NCBI RefSeq assembly: GCF_018991925.1
Contig: NW_024729772.1
Coordinates: 28,501 to 92,500 of the forward strand
Source: Homarus americanus
Lineage: Eukaryota; Arthropoda; Malacostraca; Decapoda; Nephropidae
Length of the DNA stretch: 64,000 nt
Direction: 5' to 3'
The notes under the pieces are model-generated. The model had not been told where the DNA came from and did no database searches. It was given only the letters and a program-made list of their open reading frames with translations. This document shows positions 34,615 to 45,987 of the stretch, piece by piece. The translations under genes were made by a program, and so were the position numbers. The stretch's first letter is position 1; the number at the start of each line of letters is the position of its first letter.

Positions 34615-35051
34615 TATACATAAACGACATAGATATCGGCATAGACAGCAACATAATTAAATTTGCTGATGACACTAAAATAGGATGTGTAATTAAATCT
34701 GACGAGGACTTTGCAAAACTACAGGAAGATCTAAACAAATTTTTCGAATGGTCGGAAAAATGGCAGATGAAATTCAAGGTGGACAAATGTAAAGTACTCA
34801 GTATAGGAGATGTAAACAGGGAAACCAGTTACCAGATGAACAACGATGCCATTGTGGAATCCGACTGCGAGAGAGATTTAGGAGTAATGATAAGTAGGAA
34901 TCTTAAGCCAAGTAAACAATGTTTTTTTTTTTTTTTTTTTTAAGGGAATTATCCCACCCGGGCACAGTTCAAACGACCCACAATGGAGCCTGGGGGGCGA
35001 AAAAAAAGAACGGAAACAAATTGTAGATATAGAAAAAAAGGTTAGACTGTA

Positions 35052-36180
35052 TTAATCTACACCACGAAGATACCGGAAAACCAGCTTTTTAAAGTGAGAC
35101 AGATTGTAAGAGCATGGAAACACAGAAGAAGGCAGAGCATTCCACAGTTTGGCTGTGTGAGGAAAGAAGGAGGTACAGGTAGTTCTGCTATAACGCGATA
35201 ATTGTGTTCTTGTAAAATATCGTGTTATAGAAAATCGCGTAATAGAAATAACAGGGCTTATGGAGAAAATAGGGTTAGGTGCAGATTACTCGAAATCGAA
35301 AAAATTTAGTAGTTAGCCTAACACAATGGATAGCACAGTCTAAATAAATGTTACATTCATATCTAATAATGAAATCATACAGTAAATTTAACACTTTACC
35401 TTGAAAAAATATGAATGTAACTTGATGGGGGAGAAGGGTGATTTTGAGGTTGATAACATCAAGCTTCTCTTCAAGTGTTATATCCTTTCTTTTACGATAA
35501 TCACCGGGAATTCTATCATCAGAATGCTTTTTGGAGATATTCTTCTTTACCATATTCACAGTTAATACCATAAAATTGGAGAAATAGTAAGCAAAAATCG
35601 CGTTATAGCAAACAAGCGATCGCGTTATACAAATATTGTTCCGAATTCATAAATCGCGTTAGAGCAAATTCGCGTTATCAAAACACGCGTTATAGCAGAA
35701 CTCACTGTACTATAATGGGTTATTCTCGTGTGACCGACATCCACGGAGAAACGGTGGGTACCGCGGGCAAGACGTGTGTTACAAGCCCACGGCCTTGTCC
35801 ACGGTACACAGGATGCCAAATCTACTGAATATTGCCCGTTAAAGTACCTGTAAAAGAGAGACAGTGAAGCAACATTGCGGCGAAGAGAAAGGGAAGAGAG
35901 ATTGTCGACTAAAGGAGGAGAGTTAATAAGACGAAATGCCTTTGATTCCACCCTATCTCATAGTTGGACAGAAGAAGAGCCACCCCAGATATGAGAGCAG
36001 TACTCCAAGTTAGGACGAATGAATCCCTTATATACTTGGAGCAACTGCTCAGGGGTGAAGTAGCTGCGGCATCTGTACAGCAATCCCAACTTTCGGGAGG
36101 CAGCTTTAGTTATACTAAGGATGTGTGATTTCCAGGACATATTGGAGGAAATGGTGAGGCCTATCATATTTATTTCAGAA
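35052..36180 (-). pseudogene. Non-LTR reverse transcriptase, C-terminal part
   Basis: Read downward: SNMSWKSHILSITKAASRKL, QVYKGFIRPNLEYCSHIWGG, a stop near 35957, RVESKAFRLINSPPLVDNLS, LRRNVASLSLFYRYFNGQYS and VGHTRITHYST. Tigger-C interrupts at 35707-35176, then PHTAKLWNALPSSVFPCSYN follows and the gene ends RYLRGVD with the stop at 35052. This is the thumb and C-terminal region downstream of the polymerase active site. The peptide pattern is common in invertebrate LINEs; I cannot name the clade with confidence. Confidence 0.75.
35176..35707 (-). mobile_element. Tigger-like element C, copy 1 (532 bp)
   Basis: The ends are CAGGTAGTTCTGCTATAACGCG and CGCGTTATAGCAGAACTCACTG with TA on both sides (35174-35175 and 35708-35709). 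The minus-strand frame 35275-35571 carries a short psq-like start (KKNISKKHSDDRIPGD, KRKDITLEEKLDVI), as in the related piece at 63001-63105. The LINE coding frame closes again when the element and one TA are removed. Confidence 0.92.
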
Positions 36181-36768
36181 TTTGGGAGGATGATAGCGGC
36201 CTGAAGTGTTAATTACAAGACTAGCGAGGTCATCTTAAAATTATATCTAGCGCTTGTGAGACCTCACCTGGATTACACAGTTCAGTTCTGGTCACCGTAT
36301 TACAGAATGGATATAGAATTCTTGGAAAGAATCCAGAGGAGAATGACAAGACTAATCCCGGGCATTAGGAACCTTGAATACAGAGACAGGTTAAAGCATC
36401 TTAATTTGCACTCCCTCGAAAGACGTAGAGTGAGGGGCGACATGATAGAGGTGTATAAATGGAAGTCAGGGTTAAACAAAGGGAACATTACAAAGATACT
36501 CAAACTATCCAACCAGGAGCGAACTTGTAACAATGGTTTTAAGTTGGACAAATTTAGATTTCGGCGTGAAATAGGTAAACACTGGTTTGGAAACAGAGTA
36601 GTGGATGAATGGAACAAGTTACCAAATATCATCATTAACTCGAATACGCTGGATAGCTTCAAACATAGGTTGGATGCTTATATGAGCAATAGGGGTTGGG
36701 TATAAACGGGACTGCCCAGTATGGGTCAATAGGCCAGCTGCAGTTTCCTCCATTCTTATGTTCTTATG

Positions 36769-36979
36769 GTGGATGATTTTTTTTTAATTTAATGAGTTCA
36801 GATATTACCAATTTGAAGGAGATTTACGTTAACGTTTCAGATAATTCTGACGACACACTCAAGTCTGACACTGTACTAGTGTGAATACTGAATACATAGA
36901 ATTAATAGATTCGCAAGAAACGGAAGCGCCCTTACTGTGAGAAATTTCTGTTTAGAGTAGTGAACATTTAAGTGATCAA
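36769..36979 (+). other. Ty3 leader remnant; no gene
   Basis: Between the CR1 3' end and the gag-like frame. A T-rich run opens it. No 5' LTR is visible here, so the Ty3 element lost its left end or was cut by the CR1 insertion. Confidence 0.4.
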
Positions 36980-38112
36980 TTGCATGACGATTTATGTTGT
37001 GGAACCCTAAGGTCAGGTAATACGTACAATGCAATACCTGATTACGGGCAGGATACCTCTCAGTCTACAGAATCTCACAGTGTGTCAGAGATTACTTTCC
37101 CTCTTGCATCCACGCATCTTTCAGTTAGATCTAAGTTGTTTAGCAACTCACTAACCATGGCTACATCTAATATCAGAATGTCATCTAACCAACCTAACAT
37201 TATTCAAGTATTGCCGCACAGTGATCGCATCCTCGAGTTTACGGCGGAGGATGACTATCGTGAAACCACATTTTTAAGGTCATGTGAAGGTGTAATGAAA
37301 AACATTCAAATAAAAGGTGATGAATTCAAAGCGTTTGTACGCGGTCACATCAAAGAAAGAAGTTTTGCTAGCCAACATTTGGATGCTAGTGGTCTGGCAC
37401 ATCCCACTTATGCAAAGTTTAAGAAGACTTTAATTGGTCCATTTGAATTAGGCGCACAGCAGGGTCACCTGAACTGGATGTTTAGGTGGGTTGATCATCT
37501 GCCACGGCGATACGCGCAGAAGACACGATGAGAAGTATTTCCCTTGTTGGCGAGGTCTGTCAAGATATCTTAACCAATTTTGGTGGTTCACCCTGGGTGG
37601 ACGAGCACAATGATATGTCTCTAGACAGTTTTGCACAATTAATGGAGTTCCTTGGTTTCATCCTAACAATCCGTGACCCGGCATATATTCATGCAAAGAC
37701 ACATTTTGGATTATGCAGCCAAGATTGCTATTAAATCATCACATACTCCCCTAGCAAGGATAGTAACACCTGTAGCGTCAATTCAGCAACGAGTTCCTAA
37801 GAACTCAGCAACAAAGAAGTTACATTTAGTATGCACACATTGCAAGAAAAATGGTCATACTGTTAATTTTTTTTACCAATTCCAACGAAGTGGTGCTAAG
37901 CCTAAAAACAAGCCTACCCCTCAACCACCTCAGCGACTAGGCCCACCTAAGACTTATGCAACAGCTGTTCAAACCAGGTCTGTTTCAGACCAGACAACTG
38001 ACGTGTGGTGTTTATACCATGATTCTCCCACCCATACTAGGGAGGATTGTGCAGCAGTCCGACGATGTAGACAAATAGGGATGGAGTTACCCCCAGGTAT
38101 TCCACCACGGTA
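36980..38112 (+). pseudogene. Ty3-type gag-like region with zinc-knuckle remnants
   Basis: A first frame (36980-37531) has no named motif but precedes pol. A second frame (37673-38112) contains CTHCKKNGHTVNFFYQ, a CCHC knuckle with the last Cys changed to Phe, and WCLYHDSPTHTREDC, a C/H pattern often found in gag of this lineage. The shift between frames near 37530-37690 and the altered knuckle show decay. The role in a live element would be capsid and RNA binding. Assignment rests mainly on position and the knuckles. Confidence 0.65.
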
Positions 38113-38122
38113 AGCCGAGCCG

Positions 38123-38521
38123 TTGTTTTCACAAGAAGTCGGGGGAAGACCAACGTCAGTCCCAGACCGACATAGGGTAGGTACACCACTACCAACACGC
38201 GACAACGCTTCTGTTACAGCCTCGTTAATAGCGGCACTAACCAAAGCGGAAGTGTTATCAATTCCGGCGAGGGTTGGGTCAGTCAAGTTAGCGTTGGACA
38301 TTGATATGGGTGCTTGTGCAATCGTAATTGCTTTGGCATCCTATCAAGAGTTACAACGTACATCCCCTCACCGAGAATTGTTGATTCGACCTACTGACAC
38401 CGATCTCTCAAGAGTTTCCGGTACTCAGCTGGACATAACAGGAATGGTAACATTACCACTACGGTTTTTCTGGACGTGGTATATCCTTTTCTGCAAATTT
38501 TTATGTGGTCCAAGTCTTTAA
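38123..38521 (+). pseudogene. Ty3-type aspartic protease remnant
   Basis: The frame contains VKLALDIDMGACAIVIAL, which aligns with the active-site region of retrotransposon proteases, where the family has Asp-Thr/Ser-Gly; here it is Asp-Met-Gly. It is followed by TGMVTLPLRFF-like sequence in the position of the flap and C-terminal strands. The frame then breaks. It lies between gag and RT as expected. With the active-site Thr/Ser gone and the frame broken it is not functional. Confidence 0.55.
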
Positions 38522-38632
38522 TTTACAAGCTGGCGGTTTAATAGGTCTTCCAACTCTTAAAACTAATTTGATAGATGTTCAGCCAAGCAAACATACTCTC
38601 ACTGTCAGTGGTGCCATTAGTGCCATGCAAGG

Positions 38633-40430
38633 GTGAATATGTTGTCCAACGCTCCTACTATGATGACGATGGATTATGAGTCAAAGCGAGTCCAAGACAA
38701 CACAGACTCACTTCCCCAGCGTGATTATAACAGCAATAGTTGGACGATCGTTCCTGCATTTTTAACGGGTACTCTCCATTTGCAGAATGAGGAAATCAAC
38801 AGAGCCAATATTGTTTTTCCTGACCTGTACACGGGGACGGATGTAGTCTGTCTTACAGAAACATGCAAGGTTAAAGGCTTATCGTGTAAATCTACACCGA
38901 GCACGATTCGTCCTGGTGGTTTAACAGACGTTCTAGTTCTCAACAGAACAGGCGCGTTACGAATATTGAAAGAAGGATGTTATTTGTATGATTTTCTAGT
39001 TTATCATAACCATGTTGCCCAACAGCATATGCATTTCCCAGTTGGTAGGGTTTCACCTTCAATTAAACAAACCAGACTACTGAAACATTGTAGCTTTACC
39101 TGGGGAACAGCTAGATCACACAAATTTAACCTCACATCACATATCCCTAAAACAAGGCACAAACCCAATTTACATACCAGCTTACCGACCACCACATAGC
39201 CAGCGCGCTGTAGTCCAGGACATGGTTCAGGATATGTTGGATCAAGAGGTTATCACATATTCAAAATCCCCTTTCAATAGTCCACTATTTTTAGTCCCTA
39301 AGAAGGATGGAGGTTGGCGCCCAGTAATTGATTTTAGGCGCATCAATGAAAATACTATCCCAGATAGGTACCCAATGCCTGTCTTGAGTGATATTTTACA
39401 ATCCTTAGGCAAGGATAATGCTGTATTTAGCAACCTTGATTTGGTTAGCGGTTATTGGCAAATACCTCTGGATGAAAAATCTCGAGAGATTACTGCTTTT
39501 AGCACTCCTTTGGGCCATTTTGAATTTCTTCCGATGCCTTTCGGTCTCGGAAATGCCCCACTGACTTTTCAAAGGATGATCAACACCTTGTTTGCAGGGT
39601 TGATAGAGACCACAGTATGTGCCTACTTAGATGATCTCATCGTAGTCAGTAAGGATGTAGATACGCATATTGCTAAGCTCCGTGAAGTTTTCAAAAAACT
39701 TTCTACAGCAGGACTCAAAGTCAAACTTTCTAAATGTGAATTTTTAAAATCCAGAATCCAATTCCTTGGTCATGTAGTTGACGGTGACGGCATTCATACA
39801 GTTGGTGACAAAGTCAAGGCCGTTGCCCAGTTCCCACGTCCTACAACTGTTGATAAAGTACGTAGTTTTCTTGGTTTATCTGGATATTATCATTCTTTTA
39901 TTAAAGGTTATGCGGCATTAGCTTCACCCTTGACTAAGTTACTTAGGAAGGATGCAACTTTTGTATGGAATGCTGAGCAAGAAGATAGTTTTAGTGCATT
40001 GAAGACAGCACTTACCAACGCCCCAGTTTTAGCATTTCCTGACTACTCTCAAGAATTTACTCTGTGTAGCGACGCCTCAATGCAGGGAATCGGCGCTGTA
40101 CTTATGCAGCTGGACGCATGAGGAAAATATAGAATGATTGCTTTTGCAAGTCGTAAACTTAATGATGCCGAAATACGTTATTCAGTAACGCATCTAGAAA
40201 CGTTAGCTGTTGTTTGAGCACTGAAGAAGTTTAAAGACATAATTTAAGGTTATAAAATAACCGTCTATACAAATCACGTGGCAGTGACAGAGCTGTTTCA
40301 CTGAAAAAATCTTTCAGGTAGACTAGCATGCTGGTATCAGACCATTCAAGAGATGGAACCCGAGTTCAAGTATTTACCGGGACGAGCGAATGTGGTCGCA
40401 GACACTTTGTCCAGAAACATAGCACCAGTG
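38633..40430 (+). pseudogene. Ty3-type reverse transcriptase and RNase H
   Basis: A pre-RT region (38633-39199) leads, with a frame change, into a well-kept RT (39222-40121): DQEVITYSKSPFNSPLFLVP, KKDGGWRPVIDFRRIN, FSNLDLVSGYWQIPLD, MPFGLGNAPLTFQRMI, the catalytic CAYLDDLIVVS, KCEFLKSRIQFLGHVV and VRSFLGLSGYYHSFIKGYA. The RNase H follows with LCSDASMQGIGAVLMQ and FASRKLNDAEIRYSVTHLE. At least four stops lie between 40119 and 40305. The domain ends LPGRANVVADTLSRN at about 40425. The integrase zinc finger and catalytic core that should follow are missing; CR1 sequence begins at about 40655. Confidence 0.93.
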
Positions 40431-40679
40431 ATGCCTCTATCATCGTTCTCCCACTCGCAATTAAGGGATGAACAACGACTCGATCCATTGTGGTCTACTG
40501 TCATTTTCGCTCTGAGTCGGGGTAGGAGGCTAATCTTCCAAAGTTACCTTTTCCGTTCAATCAATTTGAACTACAACGAGATATACTCTTTCGCTCCAAG
40601 CATACAACTGAGGATATTGTTACACAAATTGTCGCACCTGATACACTTCGTGGCAGAACATACCATACTTAAAACTCAG

Positions 40680-42562
40680 ATCAAACAACAATGACCGTAA
40701 ATGGATAAATAATTATTTAAAGAACATTATTGGACAAAGGAAGGCTATAGGTAGGAGAATAAATCGTGGTGAAGTTTACCTCCAAGATTACTATAAGATA
40801 ATTGGCCAGTAGGGTTAAGACCGAGATAAGAAAAGCCAAGAGGAATAATGAGCTGAAGATAGCAAGGGAGGCAAAGACAAACACCAAGGGATTCTATCAA
40901 ATGTATCAAACTATAACACAAGAAAAGATTGGATCAATACAGTCAGGTACCGGCGAGCTAACTGATAACAACGAAGAAACGAGCAATAATCAGAATAAAT
41001 ATTTTTCAACAGTTTTCATCACCTAAAATTTAAACATCATACCCGAAGCTCCGACTTTATACAGAGATAGTGAATAAAATAAATTAAGCGAGATAGTATT
41101 GACTAGTAATGGTGTTAGTAAGCAAATAGACAAACAAATGCCTAATAAGTCACCAGGTCCCAATGTGATATTTGCCAGAGTATTAAAGGAATGTAAGGAA
41201 GAGCTTAGTATGCCCTTAGCAAAGTTGTTTAACATGTCCTTAAAAACAGGTGTAGTACCAGAATCCTGGAGAATAGTGAATGTAATACTGATTTTCAAGA
41301 AGGGAGATAGATCACTATCCTCTAACTACCGTCCAATCAGCCTAACATCAATTGTAGGTAAATTACTGGAAGCAATCATTTCAAACTCTATTTGAAATCA
41401 CCTGGAGAAGCACAAGTTGATCAATGATTCCCAACATGGCTTCACAAGCGGGCGTTCATGTCTAACTAATCTATTAACATTCTTGTCATCAGTTTTCGAA
41501 TCAGTGGACGAGGGGCATAATTATGATGTGGTATATCTCGACTTTAGCAAAGCCTTCGACAGAGTCACCCACGAAAGACTAATAAGAAAGGTAGAAGCTC
41601 ATGGCATTAAAGGTGATATTCTAAAATGGATTAGGGCGTGGTTACAGGACAGAAAAAAACAGCGAGTGAGCATTAACGGCACTAAATCCCATTGCAGCAA
41701 CGTCACTAATGGAGTTCCGCAAGGCTCAGTACATGGACCATTATTATTTATTATATACATAAACGACATAGATATCAGTGTGGAGAGCAACATAAGTAAG
41801 TTTGCTGATGATACTAAAATAGGACGTGTAATTAAATCTGAAGAGGACTCCGCAAAACTACAGGAAGATCTAAACAAATTTTCTGAATGGTCTGAAAAAT
41901 GGCAGATGAAATTCAATGTGGACAAATGTAAAGTACTCAGTATAGGAGATGTAAACAGGGAAACCAGATACTAGATGACCAACAATGTTATTGAGAAATC
42001 CGACTGCAAGAGAGATTTAGGAGTAATGATAAGTAGGAATCTTAAGCCAAGTAAACAATGTGTATTTGCTCGAAACAAAGCAAATAAAGTACTTGGGTTC
42101 ATACAAAGAAGTGTTAGTTACAAGACTAGCGAGGTCATCTTAAAACTATATCTTGCGCTTGTGAGACCTCACTTGGATTACGCAGTTCAATTCTGGTCAC
42201 CATAATACAGAATGGATATAGAATCCTTGGAAAGAATTCAGAGGAGAATGACAAGACTAATCCCGGGCACTAGGAATCTTGAGTACAGAGACAGGTTAAA
42301 GCATCTTAATTTGCACTCCCTCGAGAGACGTAAAGTGAGGGGCGACATGATCGAGGTGTATAAATGGAAGTCAGGGCTAAACAAAGGGGACATTACAAAG
42401 GTACTCAAACTATCCAACCAGTAGCAAACTCATAACAATGGTTTTAAATTAGACAAATTTAGATTTAGGCGCGAAATAGCTAAACATTTTTTTTGGAAAT
42501 AGAGTAGTGGACGACTGGAACAAGTTACCAAATATCATCATTAACTCGAATACACTGGATAG
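40680..42562 (+). pseudogene. CR1 ORF2, reverse transcriptase (copy 2)
   Basis: Order of motifs: KWINNYLKNIIGQRKAIGRR, MPNKSPGPNVIFARVLKECK, IFKKGDRSLSSNYRPISLTS, NDSQHGFTSGRSCLTNLLTF, YLDFSKAFDRVTHERLIRKV, NGVPQGSVHGPLLFIIYIND, the catalytic KFADDTKIG, KWQMKFNVDKCKVLSIGD, NKANKVLGFIQRSVSYKTSE and LALVRPHLDYAVQFWSP. After stops at 42202-42211 comes LERIQRRMTRLIPGTRNLEY. Stops occur near 41027, 41076, 41393, 41972 and 42203. It has uninterrupted DNA where copy 1 carries Tigger-A and the minus-strand LINE, so it dates those insertions. Confidence 0.92.
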
Positions 42563-42566
42563 CTTC

Positions 42567-43424
42567 TGTCGTGATCCCAATATCCTTTATACCTGGGGAG
42601 TGAAACCTACCCCAAGTTATCATCAAATAAAGGAACAAACAGGGAACACGGCAATAATTATCCCCACAAAAACTGACTCAACTGAATGTACTTGAATAAA
42701 TAAGAATAAGTTGGAGTAAGTGAATCACAAATGGGAAGATAATTAAATAATTCAATTTATGTTCTTAAAGGAGTACTGTCTAGCAACCATGGAATTTAAG
42801 GGAATAATTGATTGTATAGTAAAATAAGAGTGATGCCGGAAGGGTGAAAATATACTGTTAAGGAGTTAAATCAAATGAGTACGACTTAACATTAACTATA
42901 TTAAACACAGATATTACAATATATACACAGCAATAACAACCAACTGGTTATTTCCTACCAAATAGGAGATTCCTTAACACCAGGATCCCTTCAGAGGCCT
43001 AACTTAACGTGCCACTAATTACCAGATACCACTAGAGCATTGTAGATGACTGAACAAGGCACATCTGTACTGGGCAAGTGTCGAGGCTAGAGTCGGCGTG
43101 GACACGGCCTGCCTATACCACGGTTTACTAGAGAGAGAGAGTCTCTGGCCACACAGAATTTGAGTGAGAAGCGTCTTAGCTCACGTGACCCAGGACAGTT
43201 GCCAAATAGTCTATAAGTAATTAATACTACTCTTGGTTTGACTTAACAGAGTAACACAAATGATGCATATTAATGACAGACATAGATATACAATTAACCT
43301 AAGTAACTAAGAACAACAATAAGATAATAGTAAAAATAACAAGTTATTAATAGCTTGTGTGGAAAGAAGGCGTAAGCAGATACCACACGACATGCGTGTT
43401 CCTAAGAGTTACAGGCACGTGACA
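42567..43424 (+). mobile_element. Solo LTR, 858 bp, CTTC target duplication
   Basis: It begins TGTCGTGATCCCAATATCC and ends GGCACGTGACA. CTTC lies at 42563-42566 and 43425-43428; copy 1 of CR1 reads GATAGCTTCAAACATAGG at this point with CTTC once. It is a different family from the other LTRs here. Confidence 0.93.
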
Positions 43425-43468
43425 CTTCAAACATAGGTTGGATGGATATATGAGCAATTGCACTATGC

Positions 43469-43999
43469 ATGGGAAGATTGGTTACCGCAAGTCACCGCAT
43501 CTACAGGGGTATTAATGGGTCGATCAACAGCTCTACAGGCAAATCACTCTATTATATTGTTTACGGCATAGGCAAACGTCTACCATATGACGTACTCACA
43601 GACAAGCCATGCCCAGTCTATAATGTGGACGATTTCGCTACCAGGCAAATCAACGTTTTCTCGGATATTCATGGCCAAGTATGTAAGCATTTAGCAGCGT
43701 CACGCACTGAAATGGTATACAAGCAACATAAACAAGCTAAGCCTGTCATGCTAGAAATAGGCGATGCTGTTATGGTGCGAAAACCTGAACGAAAGACCAA
43801 GCTTTCACCCAAGTTTGACGGACCATTCCGCATTATTGCTAAAGAAGCGTGCAACAAATTTAAAATTTTGAAGCCAAACTCTCATACTACAGATGTCGTG
43901 CATGCAGACAGACTTAAAAAGATCAATTCAGATTCATTCCCCAGGAATGATAATGATATCCCAGACTGTCATGGTCACAATGACGGCTGGTCTGTTTGA
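43469..43999 (+). pseudogene. Ty3-type integrase C-terminal region
   Basis: The frame carries GKSLYYIVYGIGKRLPYDVL (the F.L.YG..P.LP segment after the catalytic core), MVYKQHKQAKPVMLEIGDAV, VRKPERKTKLSPKFDGPFRI and VVHADRLKKI. The last two are the typical SH3-like C-terminal domain (K..P.F.GPF.I). It ends at 43999, overlapping the LTR start TGTCATGG at 43967. It belongs to the Ty3 element that starts at 36980; the catalytic core between them is gone. Confidence 0.85.
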
Positions 44000-44100
44000 A
44001 ACCTGATGATTCATATTACCTGTATACTCCACGCCCGCAAAACATGTGGATAACTGGTGAGTTATCCCTAGGAAGAAACTCGTTCTCCCTCTCTTAAGGT
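43967..44100 (+). mobile_element. Start of a Ty3 LTR (plus strand)
   Basis: TGTCATGGTCACAATGACGG... through CTCCACGCCCGCAAAACATG matches the first 90 bp or so of the solo LTR at 47432. Similarity is then lost. It is probably the 3' LTR of the 36980-43999 element, cut short. Confidence 0.65.
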
Positions 44101-44452
44101 GCCGGCCATTTTTTCCGACTCCCTGAATCCAACCTCTCTATAAAACAAATTTGAATGTGAGAGCAAGCACCAGTGTTTTGAGGCAACTTAGATATGTTTC
44201 ATTACAGTTAAAGCATTCAAGATCCTTTGTTAGTGATGTTGAAAGCTTCAACTGTCTTTATTGTTAGTAACACTCGTCTAGTAAATGAGTCGAGTCTGAC
44301 TGTACGAAGGCCAGCTCATGTTGTCTTCCGTGGGGATACCCTTGAATTTCCGACCGTATATTGTTTTGTTGCCCATATACTGCCAGATCTGGGGTCACTA
44401 ATTCTAAGGGGAATAACTTAACTCTATTCTTAATTTCTAAGGGTTGCTGCCA
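44101..44452 (-). mobile_element. Internal leader of a minus-strand LTR element
   Basis: On the minus strand TGGTGGCAGCAACCC (a primer-binding-like motif) starts at about 44457 right after the LTR-like block. About 340 bp of leader with a short open frame follow. No protein is recognised. Confidence 0.4.
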
Positions 44453-45760
44453 CCAGACCCCCCTTGGCAGTATGTAGCTCGTTAGGTAGCGTGCAGAGTG
44501 GACTAGGCTTTGGGTTAGGTTTTTCATTGACCAGATCGATGAGGGGAAGGAAGGGTGAAACCATAACATGTCTTAGTTCTTTCAATTGTTCGTTCTATTT
44601 ACTTCAGTTCATTTTTGGTAGCATGTCGAGGGTCTAGGCACATGGGTATTGCAATTCTGATATCAGGTCCCGTAGACGGAAATAAAGGTGTTACTGCGGG
44701 AAATGAATACCCCTGATATACTCTAGAAAATGTTTATTGAAATGGACTCAAAGTGGGGAAAAATATATTATTAACATATAACTCCAAGGCAACTCCTAGG
44801 CTTTACTCAACTGCAAATTACATTTCATTACAGACATTACAACTTCCATATGACACTTCACTACCTGTTGGTAGTGCAGACGAGATGCACTCACAACACA
44901 CAACATGTTATATCTGAAGCCAACTCATACCTGGGTCCACTACCCAACATGGGATATTTATTCCAGAATTACCTCAAACACATACAACAACACTGTAGAC
45001 ATATAACTTCCAGGAAGCGTCCCAGGGTATGACACTGGGGCTCACGACCGTGGCTGTGATCGGTGGTAGCTAGACACATGGCGAGTCTGGGGTCTGTCTC
45101 CACGAGGCAGTGTGGAGCCGATTAATCATGCCGAATCAGCGCCATCGCCCATATAGTGATCACTGCTGAATATCCACCGGTTCCGAGCGACCGGTGGGGT
45201 TTCAATTAAGCCCCACTATACCTGAGAACAAAGTTGGAAGGCGTTACGGGAGATTTGGGGAAGCATGGTGGTTCAAACACAAACAACATCTCTCGTCTAG
45301 CGACGTCAGACGACATTTACTTTATATTACTTCTTACTGGGTGAATGACAATTCCACTGTTAAAGCATGAACACTGATAATTCACTACAATTGACTGAAT
45401 CAAACTGAATGGCTAGGGAACACAGAACATACCTGAGAACGAAGTTGGAAGGCGTGACAGGGAGGCTTGAACCTCCCGCACTTGGTTATATACCCCTGAG
45501 TTGCCAGCGATCGCTACTCACGCAATGACGGAAATTACAAACAAACAAACTGTTACTCATTCAAGGATGACCCTAAATTGACAAGGGTCTGGCGAATTAC
45601 CAAAGTTGATTTACCCAGACTAATTCAAGATTGAGTTTGCCAGTAGAGAGTGGAATAAACGTACTGACAACTGTGTTCGAAAGTGGGACTTACTGGGAAG
45701 GATCCTGAGTGTAAAACGAATGGGAAAAAACACGTCTCTTCTTAATGCTATGAATACATA
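44453..45760 (-). mobile_element. LTR of the same family, minus strand
   Basis: On the minus strand this block aligns with the solo LTR at 47560-48780, including the GGCTTGATACCAGAATT-like region, the ACATGGCGAGTCTGG segment and the CAAGCTCAATCTTGAATTAGTC region, with clear divergence. Together with 44101-44452 it is the 5' end of an element pointing left. Confidence 0.65.
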
Positions 45761-45987
45761 CAATTAATATTATATAACCATACCTGGGTACAATACAACA
45801 CATGATTCAGTAACATTGAGTAGGTGAGTTATCTTTATCAACGATTCCCGTTTTCTGAGATTCTATCAGCGCGGTGGATTTCAATGTTATGTAGCGTAAT
45901 ATGAATTAAAGGAGGTTTTTAGGAATGACAATGATGTGTGCAGTACACCCAAACATCAGGGAATCTGATGGTTGTAGTTTAGTTATT
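45761..45987. other. No gene or clear repeat
   Basis: A/T-rich spacer between two LTR-family blocks. Nothing recognisable. Confidence 0.5.

Larger units (their letters stand above)
34922..36197 (-). mobile_element. Minus-strand non-LTR element (3' part) inserted in CR1
   Basis: A run of 19 T at 34922-34941 (a poly(A) tail on the minus strand) marks the 3' end. The CR1 sequence resumes at about 36198, with about 65 bp of CR1 lost at the site. The element is 5'-truncated and holds Tigger-C at 35176-35707. Confidence 0.8.
30240..36705 (+). pseudogene. CR1 ORF2, endonuclease end and reverse transcriptase
   Basis: The first piece has the endonuclease C-terminus (DLVLSNRENLISNVEEGNEL, NSDHKEIRF) and the linker before the RT (DNNDPKWINNYLKNIIGQRK, KRFYQMYQTKTRDKIGPI). 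The second has NDSQHGFTSGRSCLTNLLTF, FIKAFDRVPHERLIRKVEAH and the B-motif SGVPQGSVLGPLLFI. After Tigger-A come the catalytic FADDTKIG and KWQMKFKVDKCKVLSIGD. The last piece has RPHLDYTVQFWSP, IQRRMTRLIPG, LERRRVRGDMIEVYK and the end YMSNRGWV at 36705. About 130 bp are missing in the fingers at 32477, and 65 bp at the LINE insertion. The palm Asp pair is present, but the gene is split beyond use. Confidence 0.9.
30240..36768 (+). mobile_element. CR1 LINE copy 1, interrupted three times
   Basis: Coding pieces lie at 30240-31019, 32420-32943, 34617-34921 and 36198-36705, in order and on one strand. Between them sit an LTR-like insertion (31025-32414), Tigger-A (32944-34614) and a minus-strand LINE (34922-36197). 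The 3' end carries TTCTTATGTTCTTATG at 36753-36768, the kind of short tandem octamer that ends CR1 elements. A second copy of the family lies at 40655-43460 and serves as the empty-site reference. Confidence 0.9.
40655..43460 (+). mobile_element. CR1 LINE copy 2 inside the Ty3 element
   Basis: Homology to copy 1 starts near GGCAGAACATACCATAC at 40655 (30579 in copy 1) and ends near ATATGAGCAAT at about 43456, short of the normal 3' end by about 85 bp. It replaces the integrase core of the Ty3 element. Loss of the normal CR1 3' end together with Ty3 sequence suggests deletion after insertion. It is split by a solo LTR at 42567-43424. Confidence 0.88.

Noticed and set aside
36980..43999. Intact retrotransposon or retrovirus-like element
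   Set aside because: Frame breaks, altered protease active site, RNase H stops and a missing integrase core; there is no envelope-like frame.
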